Below, piece by piece: positions 37,001-48,125 of a DNA stretch of 64,000 bases. The position numbers were made by a program, and so were the translations under genes. The first letter of the stretch is position 1; each line of letters opens with the position of its first letter. Where the stretch lies: NCBI GenBank assembly GCA_920105625.2, contig OV050032.1:14044807-14108806 (forward strand), in the 5' to 3' direction. The notes below the pieces were generated by a model. It ran no database searches. It was not told where the DNA came from and was given only the letters and a program-made list of their open reading frames with translations. Source of the stretch: Clusia tigrina. Taxonomy: Eukaryota > Arthropoda > Insecta > Diptera > Clusiidae.

Positions 37001-38870
37001 AATAACGCCCACAAATTTTGGGTTTCAGTTCATATCAAATATGATCGATATTTGAATGAAAACATTAAAAGAAATAACGCCCACAAATTTTGGGTGTCAG
37101 TTCATATCAAATACGATCGAAATTTGAATGAAAACATTAAATGAAATAACGCCCACAAATTTTGGGTTTCAGTTCATATAAAATACGATCGATATTTGAA
37201 TGAAAACATTAAATGAAATAACGCCCACAAATTTTGGGTGTCAGTTCATATCAAATACGATCGAAATTTGAATGAAAACATTAAATGAAATAACGCCCAC
37301 AAATTTTGGGTTTCAGTTCATATCAAATACGATCGATATTTGAATGAAAACATTAAATGAAATAAGGCCCACAAATTTTGGGTGTCAGTTCATATCAAAT
37401 ACGATCGAAATTTGAATGAAAACATTAAATGAAATAACGCCCACAATTTTGGGTCTTATTTCAATTCACGTCTTAATGAATTAACCAAAGAGTAAAAACC
37501 GAAATAACGCCCACAAATTTTGGGTGTCAGTTCATATCAAATATGATCGAAATTTGAATGAAAACCTTAAATGAAATAACGCCCAAAAATTTTGGGTGTC
37601 AGTTCATATCAAATATGATCGAAATTTGAATGAAAACCTTAAATGAAATAACGCCCACAAATTTTGGGTTTCAGTTCATATCAAATATGATCGATATTTG
37701 AATGAAAACATTAAAAGAAATAACGCCCACAAATTTTGGGTGTCAGTTCATATCAAATACGATCGAAATTTGAATGAAAACATTAAATGAAATAACGCCC
37801 ACAAATTTTGGGTTTCAGTTCATATCAAATACGATCGATATTTGAATGAAAACATTAAATGAAATAACGCCCACAAATTTTGGGTGTCAGTTCATATCAA
37901 ATACGATCGAAATTTGAATGAAAACATTAAATGAAATAACGCCCACAAATTTTGGGTTTCAGTTCATATCAAATACGGTCGATATTTGAATGAAAACATT
38001 AAATGAAATAACGCCCACAAATTTTGGGTGTCAGTTCATATCAAATACGATCGAAATTTGAATGAAAACATTAAATGAAATAACGCCCACAAATTTTGGG
38101 TTTCAGTTCATATAAAATACGATCGATATTTGAATGAAAACATTAAATGAAATAACGCCCACAAATTTTGGGTGTCAGTTCATATCAAATACGATCGAAA
38201 TTTGAATGAAAACATTAAATGAAATAACGCCCACAAATTTTGGGTTTCAGTTCATATCAAATACGATCGATATTTGAAGGAAAGCCTTAAATGAAATAAC
38301 ACCCACAAATTTTGGGTTTCAGTTCATATCAAATACGATCGAAATTTGAATGAAAACATTAAATGAAATAACGCCCACAAATTTTGGGTGTCAGTTCATA
38401 TCAAATATGATCGAAATTTGAATGAAAACATTAAATGAAATAACGCCCAAAAACTTTGGGTGTCAGTTCATATCAAATATGATCGAAATTTGAATGAAAA
38501 CCTTAAATGAAATAACGCCCACAAATTTTGGGTTTCAGTTCATATCAAATACGATCGAAATTTGAATGAAAACATTAAATGAAATAACGCCCACAAATTT
38601 TGGGTGTCAGTTCATATCAAATATGATCGAAATTTGAATGAAAACATTAAATTAAATAACGCCCAAAAACTTTGGGTGTCAGTTCATATCAAATATGATC
38701 GAAATTTGAATGAAAACCTTAAATGAAAGAACGCCCACAAATTTTGAGTTTCAGTTCATATCAAATACGATCGAAATTTGATTGAAAACTTGAAATGAAA
38801 TAACGCCCAACATTTTGGGTATTATTTTAATTCGCCTCATACTAAATTAGCGCCGAAATAAAAGGGAAAA
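34005..38870. repeat. 72-bp satellite array, about 66 monomers, with higher-order structure
   Basis: The main monomer is exactly 72 bp and contains AAATGAAATAACGCCCACAA, ATTTTGGGTTTCAGTTCATA and TCAAATACGATCGAAATTTG. Two main variants often alternate: GGGTGTCAG with GATCGAAATT, and GGGTTTCAG with GATCGATATT. This gives a 144-bp dimer in much of the array. A 70-bp variant monomer (with TTCACGTCTTAATGAATTAA) starts at 34275, 34921 and 37439. The gaps of 646 and 2518 bp equal 70+8x72 and 70+34x72, so there are no length changes between them. Related diverged monomers form both array edges (34015-34080 and 38806-38868). No coding capacity. Confidence 0.98.
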
Positions 38871-39135
38871 CAACGCCCAAAATGCTTGCAAACAGTTTTG
38901 GAGGTAGTTTCACATTGAAAAATGGTCCCACACTTCTATGGGGAAGTATTGGGCGATTATACAACTTTTACTTTTGAGCGTTACTTCGTTTGGGCATTGT
39001 TTTGGCGGCGCCGTAGCGCTCCCAGCGGTCCCCTTCGACACGACTTGACTCCACTGAAACGCCTTTAATTGCAATGCGTTTGCGGGTAGTTTTGATAAAA
39101 TTCCTCGTATGTGGCAACTGTTTTGGTGATTGTCC

Positions 39136-39149
39136 GTTGCTAGGGTAAG
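39136..39149 (+). promoter_or_regulatory. Candidate RFX X-box upstream of BBS1
   Basis: GTTGCTAGGGTAAG fits the X-box pattern RYYNYY-N2-RRNRAC with one mismatch (final C to G). It lies about 120 bp upstream of the BBS1 start codon, where X-boxes of ciliary genes usually sit. Known: RFX factors drive BBS genes in worms, flies and mammals. Binding here is inferred. Confidence 0.45.
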
Positions 39150-39270
39150 CAAAGAATGGTGAGCCGAAAACAAAGCGAAGGCGAAGAGCAACTCGCCACT
39201 TATTTGGCTGCAGCTGATTCACGCGCACTTTCGAATCGCTTCTTAACACTTGCAGACGTCCTGCAGCATC

Positions 39271-41535
39271 ATGTCCAGCGAGCCCGACAACTGGTTGCAA
39301 GTGTTCATCGACGACGAAGGCCCGCCACGCCTCAACAGCCTGTCCAGTTGCATGACACTGTGTGACGTCAAGTGCGACGACTACGTGCGGCTGGTGGCGG
39401 CCGATATCTGTTTGGAAGACCCTGAGGCGACGGCAACGCTGAAGGTGTTCCGTGGTATTGATCTGGCGAAGACATACAAACTGACCGGCATACCGGCGGC
39501 TATCGAGAGCCTCTACAGCGACGAGTCGATGCCGAGAACGCCAAGTAAGTCCACCTACCATTGCTCAGCTCGCCAATATAACATTTCGCACTTTTGTTGT
39601 GGACGCGTCCAGTAATCGCCGTGGCCATCGCCGAGTGCATACTCTTCTTCCGCCACATGAAACCGTACTTCAAATACACGGTGCCCGAGCTGCAAGTGGA
39701 GGAGTTCGAGAAGGAAATATGGCGCAAACTGCCGGTGGTGCGTGAGGAGATTCAGGCGCAGACTGTCGAGAGCCTCAAGACAATTGACCTGGTCAAGTTG
39801 ACAAGGAAATCCCAGAGACTCCTGCAACTGACGCCTGAGGAGCGTGATGTGGGTACATCTTTTTCTGTGTTTTACCCAAGGATGGTTAGAGTATGAGGTG
39901 GACCTAGTGGTAGGATGTTGAGAAACCTGTGATTCCGATGGTGTCAAGTCTGCAGAAGAGCAGAGGCAGTAGCACCTTTTCCCATGATTCAAGTTGCCAG
40001 TTTATTTGACTTTATCACTTGGTAAGGTGACGCCTACCGGCCAGTTAGTCACCTACCTCCAGATCCATCCACTTACCTCTAACCACCTGGGGTTCGAGCC
40101 ACTCTAATTTAGCCCTATTTCTATGCAGGCGTTCATACTGAAGCACGCCGATTCTCCGATGGTACGCCATGCCAGCATAGTGGCCATGCGCTGCCTCCAG
40201 CGCGTGTCCAGCGACCCAAATCCCCCCTCGCACCTGGTCGTGGCCACCGACAATGGTGACATATTCATACTGGAGCCGCAGGGATTCGGCGTTCTGTACC
40301 GCGCTAAAACTTGCTCCTACGAAACATCGCCGAGCATGATTGCCGTGCACGGCACCTTCGAGGTGGACTTTTGCATAGTGATTGCGACCCGCTTTGGCGG
40401 CGTCTATTTGCTGCGCAAATCCTCCACCGTGGGGCAGGAGATATTCAAAATATCGCAACCATTAACGGGCCTGGTATTGTTGCCGATTGATCAGACGATT
40501 GTGGTCACCTCGATGGACAAACGGCTGCTTTGCTACTCGAAGAAGGGGAAGCAACTGTATTGCGTGCCACTGCAGGCCATGCCCACTTGCATGATATCCA
40601 TCACGCTGACGTATATGGGCATAACTCTGATATGCGTGAGCTTGGAAGGTGGCCAAGTGCAATTCTACATGCAGAAGAAACTGGTGGACCAATTCCAGAT
40701 GGACTGCACGGTCAGCGCTCTGCTGTTCGGCCGCATGGGCTACGAAGACCACGTCCTCTCCGTGACTACCACGGGGGGCGAACTCTACTTAAAGATACTG
40801 AGGCGTCTGGCCAGCTTCGCGCCGCAACGGTTGTCGGCCGTGGATAGCAAAGTAGAGCGGGCGAACTTGGTGGAGGCTACCATTTTGGAGAAGCCCAAGA
40901 AGAGTTCCATCTTTGTGGAGCAATGCTCGCGTGAGAAGCAGAACGCCAAAGGTAAGGAAACTCGTAACAAGTGTTCCAATGTGGTTCATTGACGATTTTT
41001 TGCTTTAAGCCACGTACGGCAGCTTTCAAGTGGAACTGTGGCGACTGCGCCACTGTGCAGCACGCGCCACTGTGGACTCGCTAAACTCGTCCGAGAGCAC
41101 GATATCGGGTGACATTACGCACGCCCCGGTGAAGCTGTCCGCCGAAGTTTGCGGCGCAGGGCCTGTGTTCCGCTTGTACCTCACCATACAGAATCTGTCC
41201 ACGTACAAGATGTCCTCCAATCTGCTGGTGCTGCTGCACGCCGATCGGCGACACTACACCCTACCGAAGTCCATAGCTAAGGTATGTCCGCCCACTTGCA
41301 CCCACTTTGGCCGCACACGCTGACGTTTCACCCACAGCTACCTAGCGTCTTGCCCGGCATACCACTGAAAATTGACTTCGAGGTCACCGCCATCCTGGAT
41401 CCATTCGATAAGCTGCCCCCGCCCTCACTCACACCCGACAATATGCGCATACGCGTCATGCTGATTAAGGGAAACCAAGCGAAGCCGCTGATCGCCGCCG
41501 TCATCGCCATGCCCCAGTCGGAGGCGAACTTCTAG
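39271..41535 (+). CDS. BBS1: Bardet-Biedl syndrome 1 protein homologue (BBSome subunit), five exons
   Basis: Exons 39271-39544, 39613-39848, 40129-40951, 41010-41281 and 41338-41535 join in frame to 600 codons (human BBS1 has 593). All introns are GT-AG, of 68, 280, 58 and 56 bp. The start MSSEPDNW was chosen because it is the first ATG in frame and the N-terminus aligns with the family. Family landmarks: a segment IAECILFF and MKPYFKY (residues 107-113) in the N-terminal beta-propeller, EERD|AFILK at the exon 2/3 join (matching human ERRDAF), FGRMGYEDHVL (370-380) late in the propeller, and a C-terminal GAE-like beta domain (about 485-600) ending SEANF. Human Met390, mutated in Bardet-Biedl syndrome, corresponds to Val382. 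BBS1 is part of the BBSome, binds ARL6 and carries membrane proteins in cilia. In flies it would act in ciliated sensory neurons and sperm. The gene looks intact. Confidence 0.97.
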
Positions 41536-41851
41536 GACAGTGTGCCTCTCAATGTGCGCGGACAGGCGATGGGTCGTATGTGTGACGTCACTGCTTCTCT
41601 CTCATTGTTTGAAATTGATGGTCGTTTTGTTGTTGTTGTTGCGATGTGTTTTTGGTTCTGCTTGTACTGCAATTGTGTGTTTGATGGGACAAATTAGTAG
41701 GTAAGTCATTAATTGTGTGCACGCCCCCAACGGGTTGAGGGGAGGATCAGCTGAATGTTGAGTAGAGGAAGTTACTATGTACAAAATTCGTGTTGCATAG
41801 TTTTAGTTGCTATTTGAATTAATTTTGTACGGCCCCCAAAAGTATGTGGCA
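41536..41851 (+). other. BBS1 3' UTR (inferred)
   Basis: The stretch from the BBS1 stop to the first good AATAAA. It includes a GTTGTTGTTGTTG tract at 41628-41641. No other feature. Confidence 0.5.
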
Positions 41852-41857
41852 AATAAA
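41852..41857 (+). terminator. Poly(A) signal AATAAA for BBS1
   Basis: Canonical AATAAA 317 bp after the BBS1 stop, followed by AT-rich sequence. It is the first canonical hexamer that I find downstream. Confidence 0.55.
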
Positions 41858-42493
41858 TGAAATTTACAATTGATCGAATTTAGAATCACTTTTTTAGTTC
41901 ACTGCTCGTGTGTTCCTTTGATAAGAAAATATTATGTAATAAATTTTAAAAAAATACCATTGACTAAGAAAATCATTTAAAACAGGGATGTCCACGAAAA
42001 ATTTATCAGGAACTTGAGAAAGTAAATCACTCGTACAATAAAAAACACTACCATACCACATACATAACATAAGTGCACGTGTCAATGTAAGCACTCGATA
42101 ACGCCAATAAAAAATATTTGCAAAAGTCAATAAACTATGTGAAATGCTATCGTTAAATTAAGTTCAAATAAATTTAATTAGTTTATATTACTAATATATT
42201 ATATATATTTTTCTTAAATATGTATACAAACTTTTGTGACCATCGGTAACATGTTTTCCTGTTGTAGACACATTAACGCGGTCCTACTGTACATAAACTT
42301 CCAAAGAGACACAAATTTTTGTTTTTGTTGTTTCGTGTTTCGCATGCACAAAAACAAAAACAAATTTGCTTGTCGCAATTGATATGTGGATGAAGTGGAG
42401 TCGGAGCTTCAGGGTAAAGGGCGAGGTACGCTCAATCTGTGTGAAGTATATATGAGAATGCCCTCTATTTGCTCGAAACTACCGCAGCTTATT
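41858..42493. other. Intergenic stretch without a supported gene
   Basis: AT-rich. Contains an interrupted inverted repeat of TTTTTGTTTTTGTTG and CAAAAACAAAAACAAA near 42315-42364. Nothing else. Confidence 0.5.
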
Positions 42494-43567
42494 ATACCCT
42501 TTACCTTTAAAATAGGTGAATAGGGTATACTAATTTTGTGCTTTTGAGAGGGGTTGCAACTACAAGAAGGAGGCGTGGTAGGTATGGACATATATGTATA
42601 TACAGATATGATCAGAATCAATTTTTATTTTGTCCGTCCACTGTGGCCACTTTTTTTCCACACCGCTGGAGCTATCTTAATGAAATTTTGCAAAAGTATA
42701 GTCTGGACACAGATACAGAACCAGATTGCTATATGGGCCGATTTGGACAAATACCACGCCTACCTCCCATATAAAGAACTTTTCTCACCATTTTTAAAAT
42801 GACCATAACTTCGGTCCAATTGATGGAATAGTAACGCAATTTGCCAGTTATGGAGATGTGGGTTATACTAATAACTCTGCAACAAGTGGGCGGTATATAT
42901 TAACTGCCACGCCCACTATTAACAAATATTAATAACATACGATCTGGTAGAGATTTACGGACGAAATTTTACGAGAAGGAACATATGGACATTGTAAAGC
43001 TATATGCAGCAAATAGGATGGATCAGGGAAAAGACACGCCCACTTTTGATATAATGAACTTTCGGGTCTAAAATTAAAATTAGCCTACCTATGCTTAGCC
43101 TATTGATGCCATCGGCAGAAGTATATGTACATGGGATCCATAATAGTGTGTGTGCAGAATATGGAGATCATAATACTACTGCCACGCCCACACTTAACCA
43201 AAAATCAGGTTCCTATTAAGGATTTATCAACAAAATTCGACACGAAGGTTGTGGGTACCACATTAAGCACCACACAAAAATGGGGGTGTTATTTTTACAG
43301 CCACGCCCACACCATTGTCATATTATTTTATCTTACGACCTATTCAATATTTTTGGACGATATTTGATATTAGTACATATATTGATTCTATAAAGACATA
43401 CGAGTATACAAGAAATGGGGTCGATCAGATAAAGGCCACGCCTCCCACTAATATAATCAATTCAAGGTACCCGACCGAAAATTACCGTAGATATTCTCCT
43501 AATGATGATTTATGAGGAAACCATTTCCATTGCTGAAGTCGCACGCACAAGGAAAGGTAAAGGGTAT
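42494..43567. mobile_element. Candidate non-autonomous DNA transposon relic with 15-bp terminal inverted repeats
   Basis: Perfect 15-bp inverted repeats ATACCCTTTACCTTT (42494-42508) and its complement (43553-43567) bound about 1.07 kb. The left end also has ATAGGGTAT at 42530. Inside, CCACGCCCAC-like motifs recur at about 42910, 43033, 43181, 43300 and 43436, a feature I associate with dispersed fly repeats of unclear class. No transposase frame is present, and no target-site duplication is obvious. The boundaries are inferred from the inverted repeats alone. Confidence 0.5.
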
Positions 43568-44859
43568 TTCGAAGTCGAGCGATATAAGTTTCGCTGGCGT
43601 CTGTCTGGAGATAAAGTCCTAGCTGGTGTTGCCTCGAGAGTGTCGGTATGGAGTAATTATTGGGCCGCTGGCGCTTTTATAGGCCCAAGCTGCCACATCG
43701 TCCAGTACATGTTATTGTTGTAGGAATGTCTTGAATTTTCTCTGTTGCTAAGGCCACCGTTCACTGCCGTTGTTTCTGCATTGTTGTTGGTGGTTTCACT
43801 TGCCCTTGTGCCACCTTCAACACTTTGTTGTTCTTTTTCACGCTGGTGTTGTTCTTGTTGTTGTCGTTGTTGTTGTTGTGGTAACACATGCCTTGGGCGA
43901 CCATCACCGTTGTCTTGTTGTTGTTGTCGCCTTGCAATTGTTGTTGTGGCGCTAGCAAATATTTCAATTTACTCACTGTATTAGAACATCGATTTCTGTT
44001 GTCTTCTTCGTGTCATGTACTTGCGGCCGATTGACCTGCACATCTCTCTGCTGTGGCTGCTTTGTGTGTTGTCTTCTGTCGCTGTAGTTTTGTTGTTGTT
44101 TTTGCTGCTCGTATCGTCTATTCGTAATTTTGTTGTTAGTGCAGTAGATCGACTGCCTTACCTTCGGTATGTGCCGAGCATTGTCTATCGTGTAATTACC
44201 TCTGCTGGTGTGTGTGAAGTTTTATTGTAAATCCGGAGCCGTTGTATTCTGACTTCCTCTGTGCGTACGTTTTCCTCTCGCTGCATTTGATTTCGTTATC
44301 ACAGTTAATCAATGCAGTCTGTATGACAGTTTAATCGTGTAAGTTTTCTGTGCTCCCGACGTTGTTTGAGAGTGTTGTTGCAATTAGCATGGGAGCGTTT
44401 ACATTTTTTGTTAATTGCTAAACTGTGGGATGTTGGGGATGATCGGGCACTTGTATAGTTGTTGGTGGATCTCTGTGCACAAGTGCATGCAGCCATTTCC
44501 TTATTCGTTGTGGTTTAATGTGGGAGCGTAAATTAGTAATAATTGACGTTCTCACAAATGTCTCCCACCACATCGTTTTATTAGAAGTTGACGCTTTTGC
44601 AATTGCAGTGCTTGAACCAGGCGGCATAGCATTTTAAAGAAAAGAACCCACAAGGTGCGGGGTTGAAGTGTTTCTCTGCAAGAATAGACTGGTGAAAACG
44701 GGTGCTAAGTCTTCCAATATAATCTACTTAAATGGTGAGGAGCTGCCGGCCTCAAATGAATTTGGCAACATCAAATCAGACAGTTCTCGTTATGACTCTA
44801 CTAAAAAAACTATCCTGTGGAATACGAGTATAGCTCAAAGTCTCTACACTGACTTCACA
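43568..44859. other. TTG-rich intergenic stretch
   Basis: Dense GTTGTTGTT runs at about 43775-43960 and 44080-44140, that is CAA-rich on the minus strand. This resembles untranslated leader DNA of fly genes, but no supported exon lies on either strand. Confidence 0.45.
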
Positions 44860-45200
44860 TTCATATGATCATTTCACTTTCACTTTCATATGATCATTTC
44901 TATAGTGTCTGGACTCTTCTTTATACGACTTTTGTGGTAAAAAAGGCTCTTTGCCATATGATCACTTCAATAGTCTTTAGACTGTTCTTCAAAGGAACAT
45001 TTCTTTAGTGTTTGAAACCTTTTTCACAGAATCATTTCTCGATAATGTGAGCTACTTTCCCTAGAATAGTGTTTGCATCAGTGCGATAGTCTTTTCTTCT
45101 TAGAATGATTTCTTGACCCTTTCTATTTTTTTCATAAGATCGCTTCAATAGTCATTTGACCATATTCATATTCGACCATAAGATCGATTCAAGAGGTTTT
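44860..45200. repeat. Decayed tandem repeat (CATATGATCATTTC / ATAGTCTTT units)
   Basis: Recurrent motifs ATATGATCATTTC, ATAGTGT or ATAGTCTTT and GACT..TTCTT at irregular spacing of roughly 30-70 bp. It looks like an old, heavily mutated minisatellite. Confidence 0.5.
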
Positions 45201-45751
45201 TCCTTTACTTCTGATGGAGATCCATGAACACCATCTCAAGCAGTTTGATGCAGTTCTCAATGAGTGGAGACATCTTGCACAGAAGGCACAGATTTGCGAG
45301 TGAAAGGATTGATCTTAATTCGAGATACTTATATGGGACATGGGACTTACATGGGACTGCTGCCTACTTGGTTGCTCACCAAACATGAATCACGTGCGTT
45401 GCTTAGTCAAATGAAAAAGTTCCCCATCGAAGGTGCCAGCAAAGTGCTGCTGAAACAATCGCTGCATTTATCAATATAATCTGCCTACACATGGTTCTAT
45501 TTGAGGAGGGTGTAGCCCCTCCTCCTCCCTCATTATTAAGTGATAGATATATGGTGTTAATCATTTGGACTTCCAATACGCGATAAGACACCGCAAAAAG
45601 CATTTGGCCAAGCCACAATCAGTGATACCGCGCCCACTTTCTACCTGTACCCACTCACGGCCCATAAATCGGTATATTGCCCGGTCGTAAATGCGCTGCA
45701 ATTGATAAGATTTCACCTATGACAGATGATTGTTTTGCCAATTGCATTCGA

Positions 45752-45759
45752 TATAAAAG
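45752..45759 (+). promoter_or_regulatory. TATA box of the first ACBP gene
   Basis: TATAAAAG lies 57 bp upstream of the ATG at 45809. It predicts transcription from about 45783-45784 (in GCGTTAACC) and a 5' leader of about 25 nt. Confidence 0.7.
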
Positions 45760-45808
45760 CGTTGACACTCTGCCAAACGCGTTAACCACCTTTGCCGTTC
45801 CAGACAAC

Positions 45809-46137
45809 ATGCTAACCGTAAGCGAGTGCCCTCATTGTGCCTGCACAGTGCACAGGACTCTTTTTGCTAATGCTAATTTCATTTATATTCCTTGCAGTTC
45901 GAAGAAATTGTCGAGAAAGCGAAAAGCTTCACCCAGAAGCCAACCCAGGAGGAGTTCCTGGAATTCTACGGCTACTATAAACAAGCCACCGTCGGTGACT
46001 GCAACACTGATGAGCCAGAGGACGCCATCAAGAAGGCCCTGTGGCAATCCTGGAAGGACAAGGAAGGCATGACCGTGGACGATGCCAAGGCATACTACAT
46101 CAAAGTCTACGAGAAGTATGCGCCAAAGTACCAATAA
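45809..46137 (+). CDS. Acyl-CoA-binding protein, short divergent paralogue (two exons)
   Basis: Exons 45809-45817 (ATG CTA ACC, donor GTAAGC) and 45898-46137 join in frame to an 82-residue protein beginning MLTFEEIVEKAKSF. The intron is 80 bp. It is a single ACB domain: FYGYYKQATVGD (residues 26-37), then WQSWKDKEGM, then AYYIKVYEKYAPKY. By alignment Tyr27, Lys31 and Tyr70 match the ligand-contact residues Tyr28, Lys32 and Tyr73 of bovine ACBP, but the position of Lys54 is Leu51. The loop after VGD is two residues shorter than in the canonical paralogue at 62.1 kb. The protein should bind medium/long-chain acyl-CoA in the cytosol. It resembles the short Acbp class clustered in Drosophila (from memory, not searched). 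A TATA box and a poly(A) signal frame the gene, so it looks functional. Confidence 0.93.
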
Positions 46138-46219
46138 AACGACGTTCTCCCCCGAGTCACAGAGACCGGCATTTCTAAGCAGTGACCGTGATAAGTGTTA
46201 ATTGTGCATAATGCGTTAA

Positions 46220-46225
46220 AATAAA
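46220..46225 (+). terminator. Poly(A) signal AATAAA of the first ACBP gene
   Basis: AATAAA about 83 bp after the stop codon in an AT-rich context (TTAAAATAAAGTGAATAA). Confidence 0.75.
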
Positions 46226-47507
46226 GTGAATAATATTTAAAGACATGCAATTTTGGTAACATATTTTATTCCATTTCCAAGGAAAACCCTTCCTTAAAGT
46301 CATGCCGGAAATGATTATAAATTTGCTCTGTGTAGAATATTCTTTGAGTGGGACAAATTGCTGTTACCCTTGAATTTGGTGATTTACCCTTGGAATTGGT
46401 GAAACTGCAGCTGCTTTGGTCTTTTATATTCCCAAGGCATATTGATTTTTGACAGACACACTCGCTCTGATACGAGTATCAACACGTCAATTCATGTCGC
46501 TTCTCTGCTCTAGCGCTAGATTAGTCCAACGGAGCTAAAGCGAACAAGGGTTGAATCATCGCTTCCGTGACGGATTGTTCAATGCCAGAGTTGCGGTAAA
46601 TCGCCCTCAGTATCTAAACAAAGCACTAACAACAAAATTCTGCTTTCCTAAAGAAAATAAAACTATTTGGTCCTAAAAGTATGCTTCACTTTTCCGCTTA
46701 TATATTCAATACAAATACTTCCGAGGCTGGCTGTCTTCTTTGACCTCCTGCATTAGAACCAAAGAACATAATTTCGTTTATGTTCTTTGTTAGAACCCTG
46801 ATAGTGCGATGCCGGTTCACTGAAGTGAGCAGAAAAAAAATTTCCTACGTGTGCCATAATTTATATTTACATAGCAAACACATCGAATGCGTTCTCGGTA
46901 AGAGTGTATTTTCCAATAGTTTCTGACACACCGAAACTTCTTTGTTGGACTTTGCAAAATTGCATTATAATGCTTCGCTAGAGTCCTGCGTTCACTGCAG
47001 CATTCCATATTTGTGGAGTAACTTATATATTGACCTACCATAGAGTAGCTGCATGTAGTTTCACTATCGGACTAAGATTGGAAAGCAGTAGAAAGTTATA
47101 ATCAGAAGTAACACAATGTGCACTTCAGCCTTCCCTCAAAATAGTCTCCCCTCTGGAAAAATCTCTGGAAAGATCGGTAAATGAAAATAAAATCTCTTTA
47201 CCTGAAATTACTACTGGGAGCTCAGATGCTCTGTGAGTACATTAAAAGGGCCTTTTGGGCAGCTCCTGAAAATATGCCGCATTTTTTATACTATTTACTC
47301 ATAAGAAAGTATGCCAACTGCGTGTGTGACTGGTATGTAAATGGTATACTTTCGGACACTTTTATAAGGATTCCTGAAGCAATTCATTAGACCGCAGAAG
47401 ATCCTAATAATAAATTCGGATATCAAGAAGCAGTGAACTGTTTATACAACTCATCAATGAACAAAAGGAACCAGGAAATATTTCCTTCTTGTTCGCTTGT
47501 TCTGAGC
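46226..47507. other. Intergenic stretch without a supported gene
   Basis: No recognisable domain or array. The frame at 47181-47390 lies just upstream of a retrotransposon fragment and could be part of it, but I cannot show homology. Confidence 0.45.
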
Positions 47508-47717
47508 ATAATAGAATATTGTTCTATTATGTGGAGCCCTTTTTATGGCGAACATTCAAATCGCATCGAAGGAGTCCAAAAGAATATAATAAGATATGCG
47601 CCCAAAAAAATGTATTGGCTGGAAGGAGTACCTTCTTACGATCGTAGATGGAAGCTTTTAGGTATTCAATCCTTGAAAGATAGGAGAATTGTAAACTGCA
47701 TTTTGTTCGTGAATTGA
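47508..47717 (+). mobile_element. Non-LTR retrotransposon fragment (post-RT domain, family D)
   Basis: The + strand frame 47433-47717 contains SLVLSIIEYCSIMWSPFYGE, then RIEGVQKNIIRYAP, then PSYDRRWKLLGIQSLKDRR. This is the conserved stretch after the reverse transcriptase of Jockey-like elements (LV...LEY.S..W.P......IE.VQ...; Y..R...L....L..RR). No RT core lies upstream in frame. Truncated and inactive, and directly followed by a tandem array. Confidence 0.75.
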
Positions 47718-47725
47718 ATACACTT

Positions 47726-48125
47726 TAGAATAAATATTCGTTAAAATATGTACTCGTTATAATAAAAATTCGTTATGCGAAGTACTCGTTATAATAAGTT
47801 CTCCTTAAAACAAGTACTCGTTATAATAAATATTCGTTATAATGTGTACTCGTTACAACAAATACTCGTTATACGTGCTCGTTATAATACATATTCGTTA
47901 TAATATGTACGCGTTATAAGAAAAACTCGTTAAAATAAGTACTCGTTAAAATAAGTACTCGTTATAATAAGTTCTCGTTATAAGAAATACTCGTTATAAT
48001 AAATATTCGTTATTATAAACACTCATTATAATATATGCTCGTTATAGTAAATATTCGTTATAAGAAATACTCGCTATAATAAGTACTCGTTATAATAAAT
48101 ATTCGCTATAATAACTGCTCGTCGC
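47726..48125. repeat. 16-18-bp AT-rich tandem repeat (ACTCGTTATAATAA)
   Basis: About 24 imperfect copies of ACTCGTTATAATAAGT or ATTCGTTATAATAAAT. The TCGTTATAA core is best preserved. It begins immediately after the retrotransposon fragment. Confidence 0.9.

Noticed and set aside
34005..38870. CRISPR-like regular array
   Set aside because: There are no unique spacers; the whole 72-bp unit repeats, and the genome is eukaryotic.
38910..39561. Minus-strand frames of 93 and 197 codons over the BBS1 first exon
   Set aside because: Shadow frames antisense to a well-supported exon.
40088..40105. GGTTCGAGCC in BBS1 intron 2, resembling a tRNA T-loop/B box
   Set aside because: No A box and no acceptor or anticodon stem can be drawn in the preceding 60 bp.
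45883..46134. Minus-strand 83-codon frame
   Set aside because: Exact antisense of the ACBP second exon.
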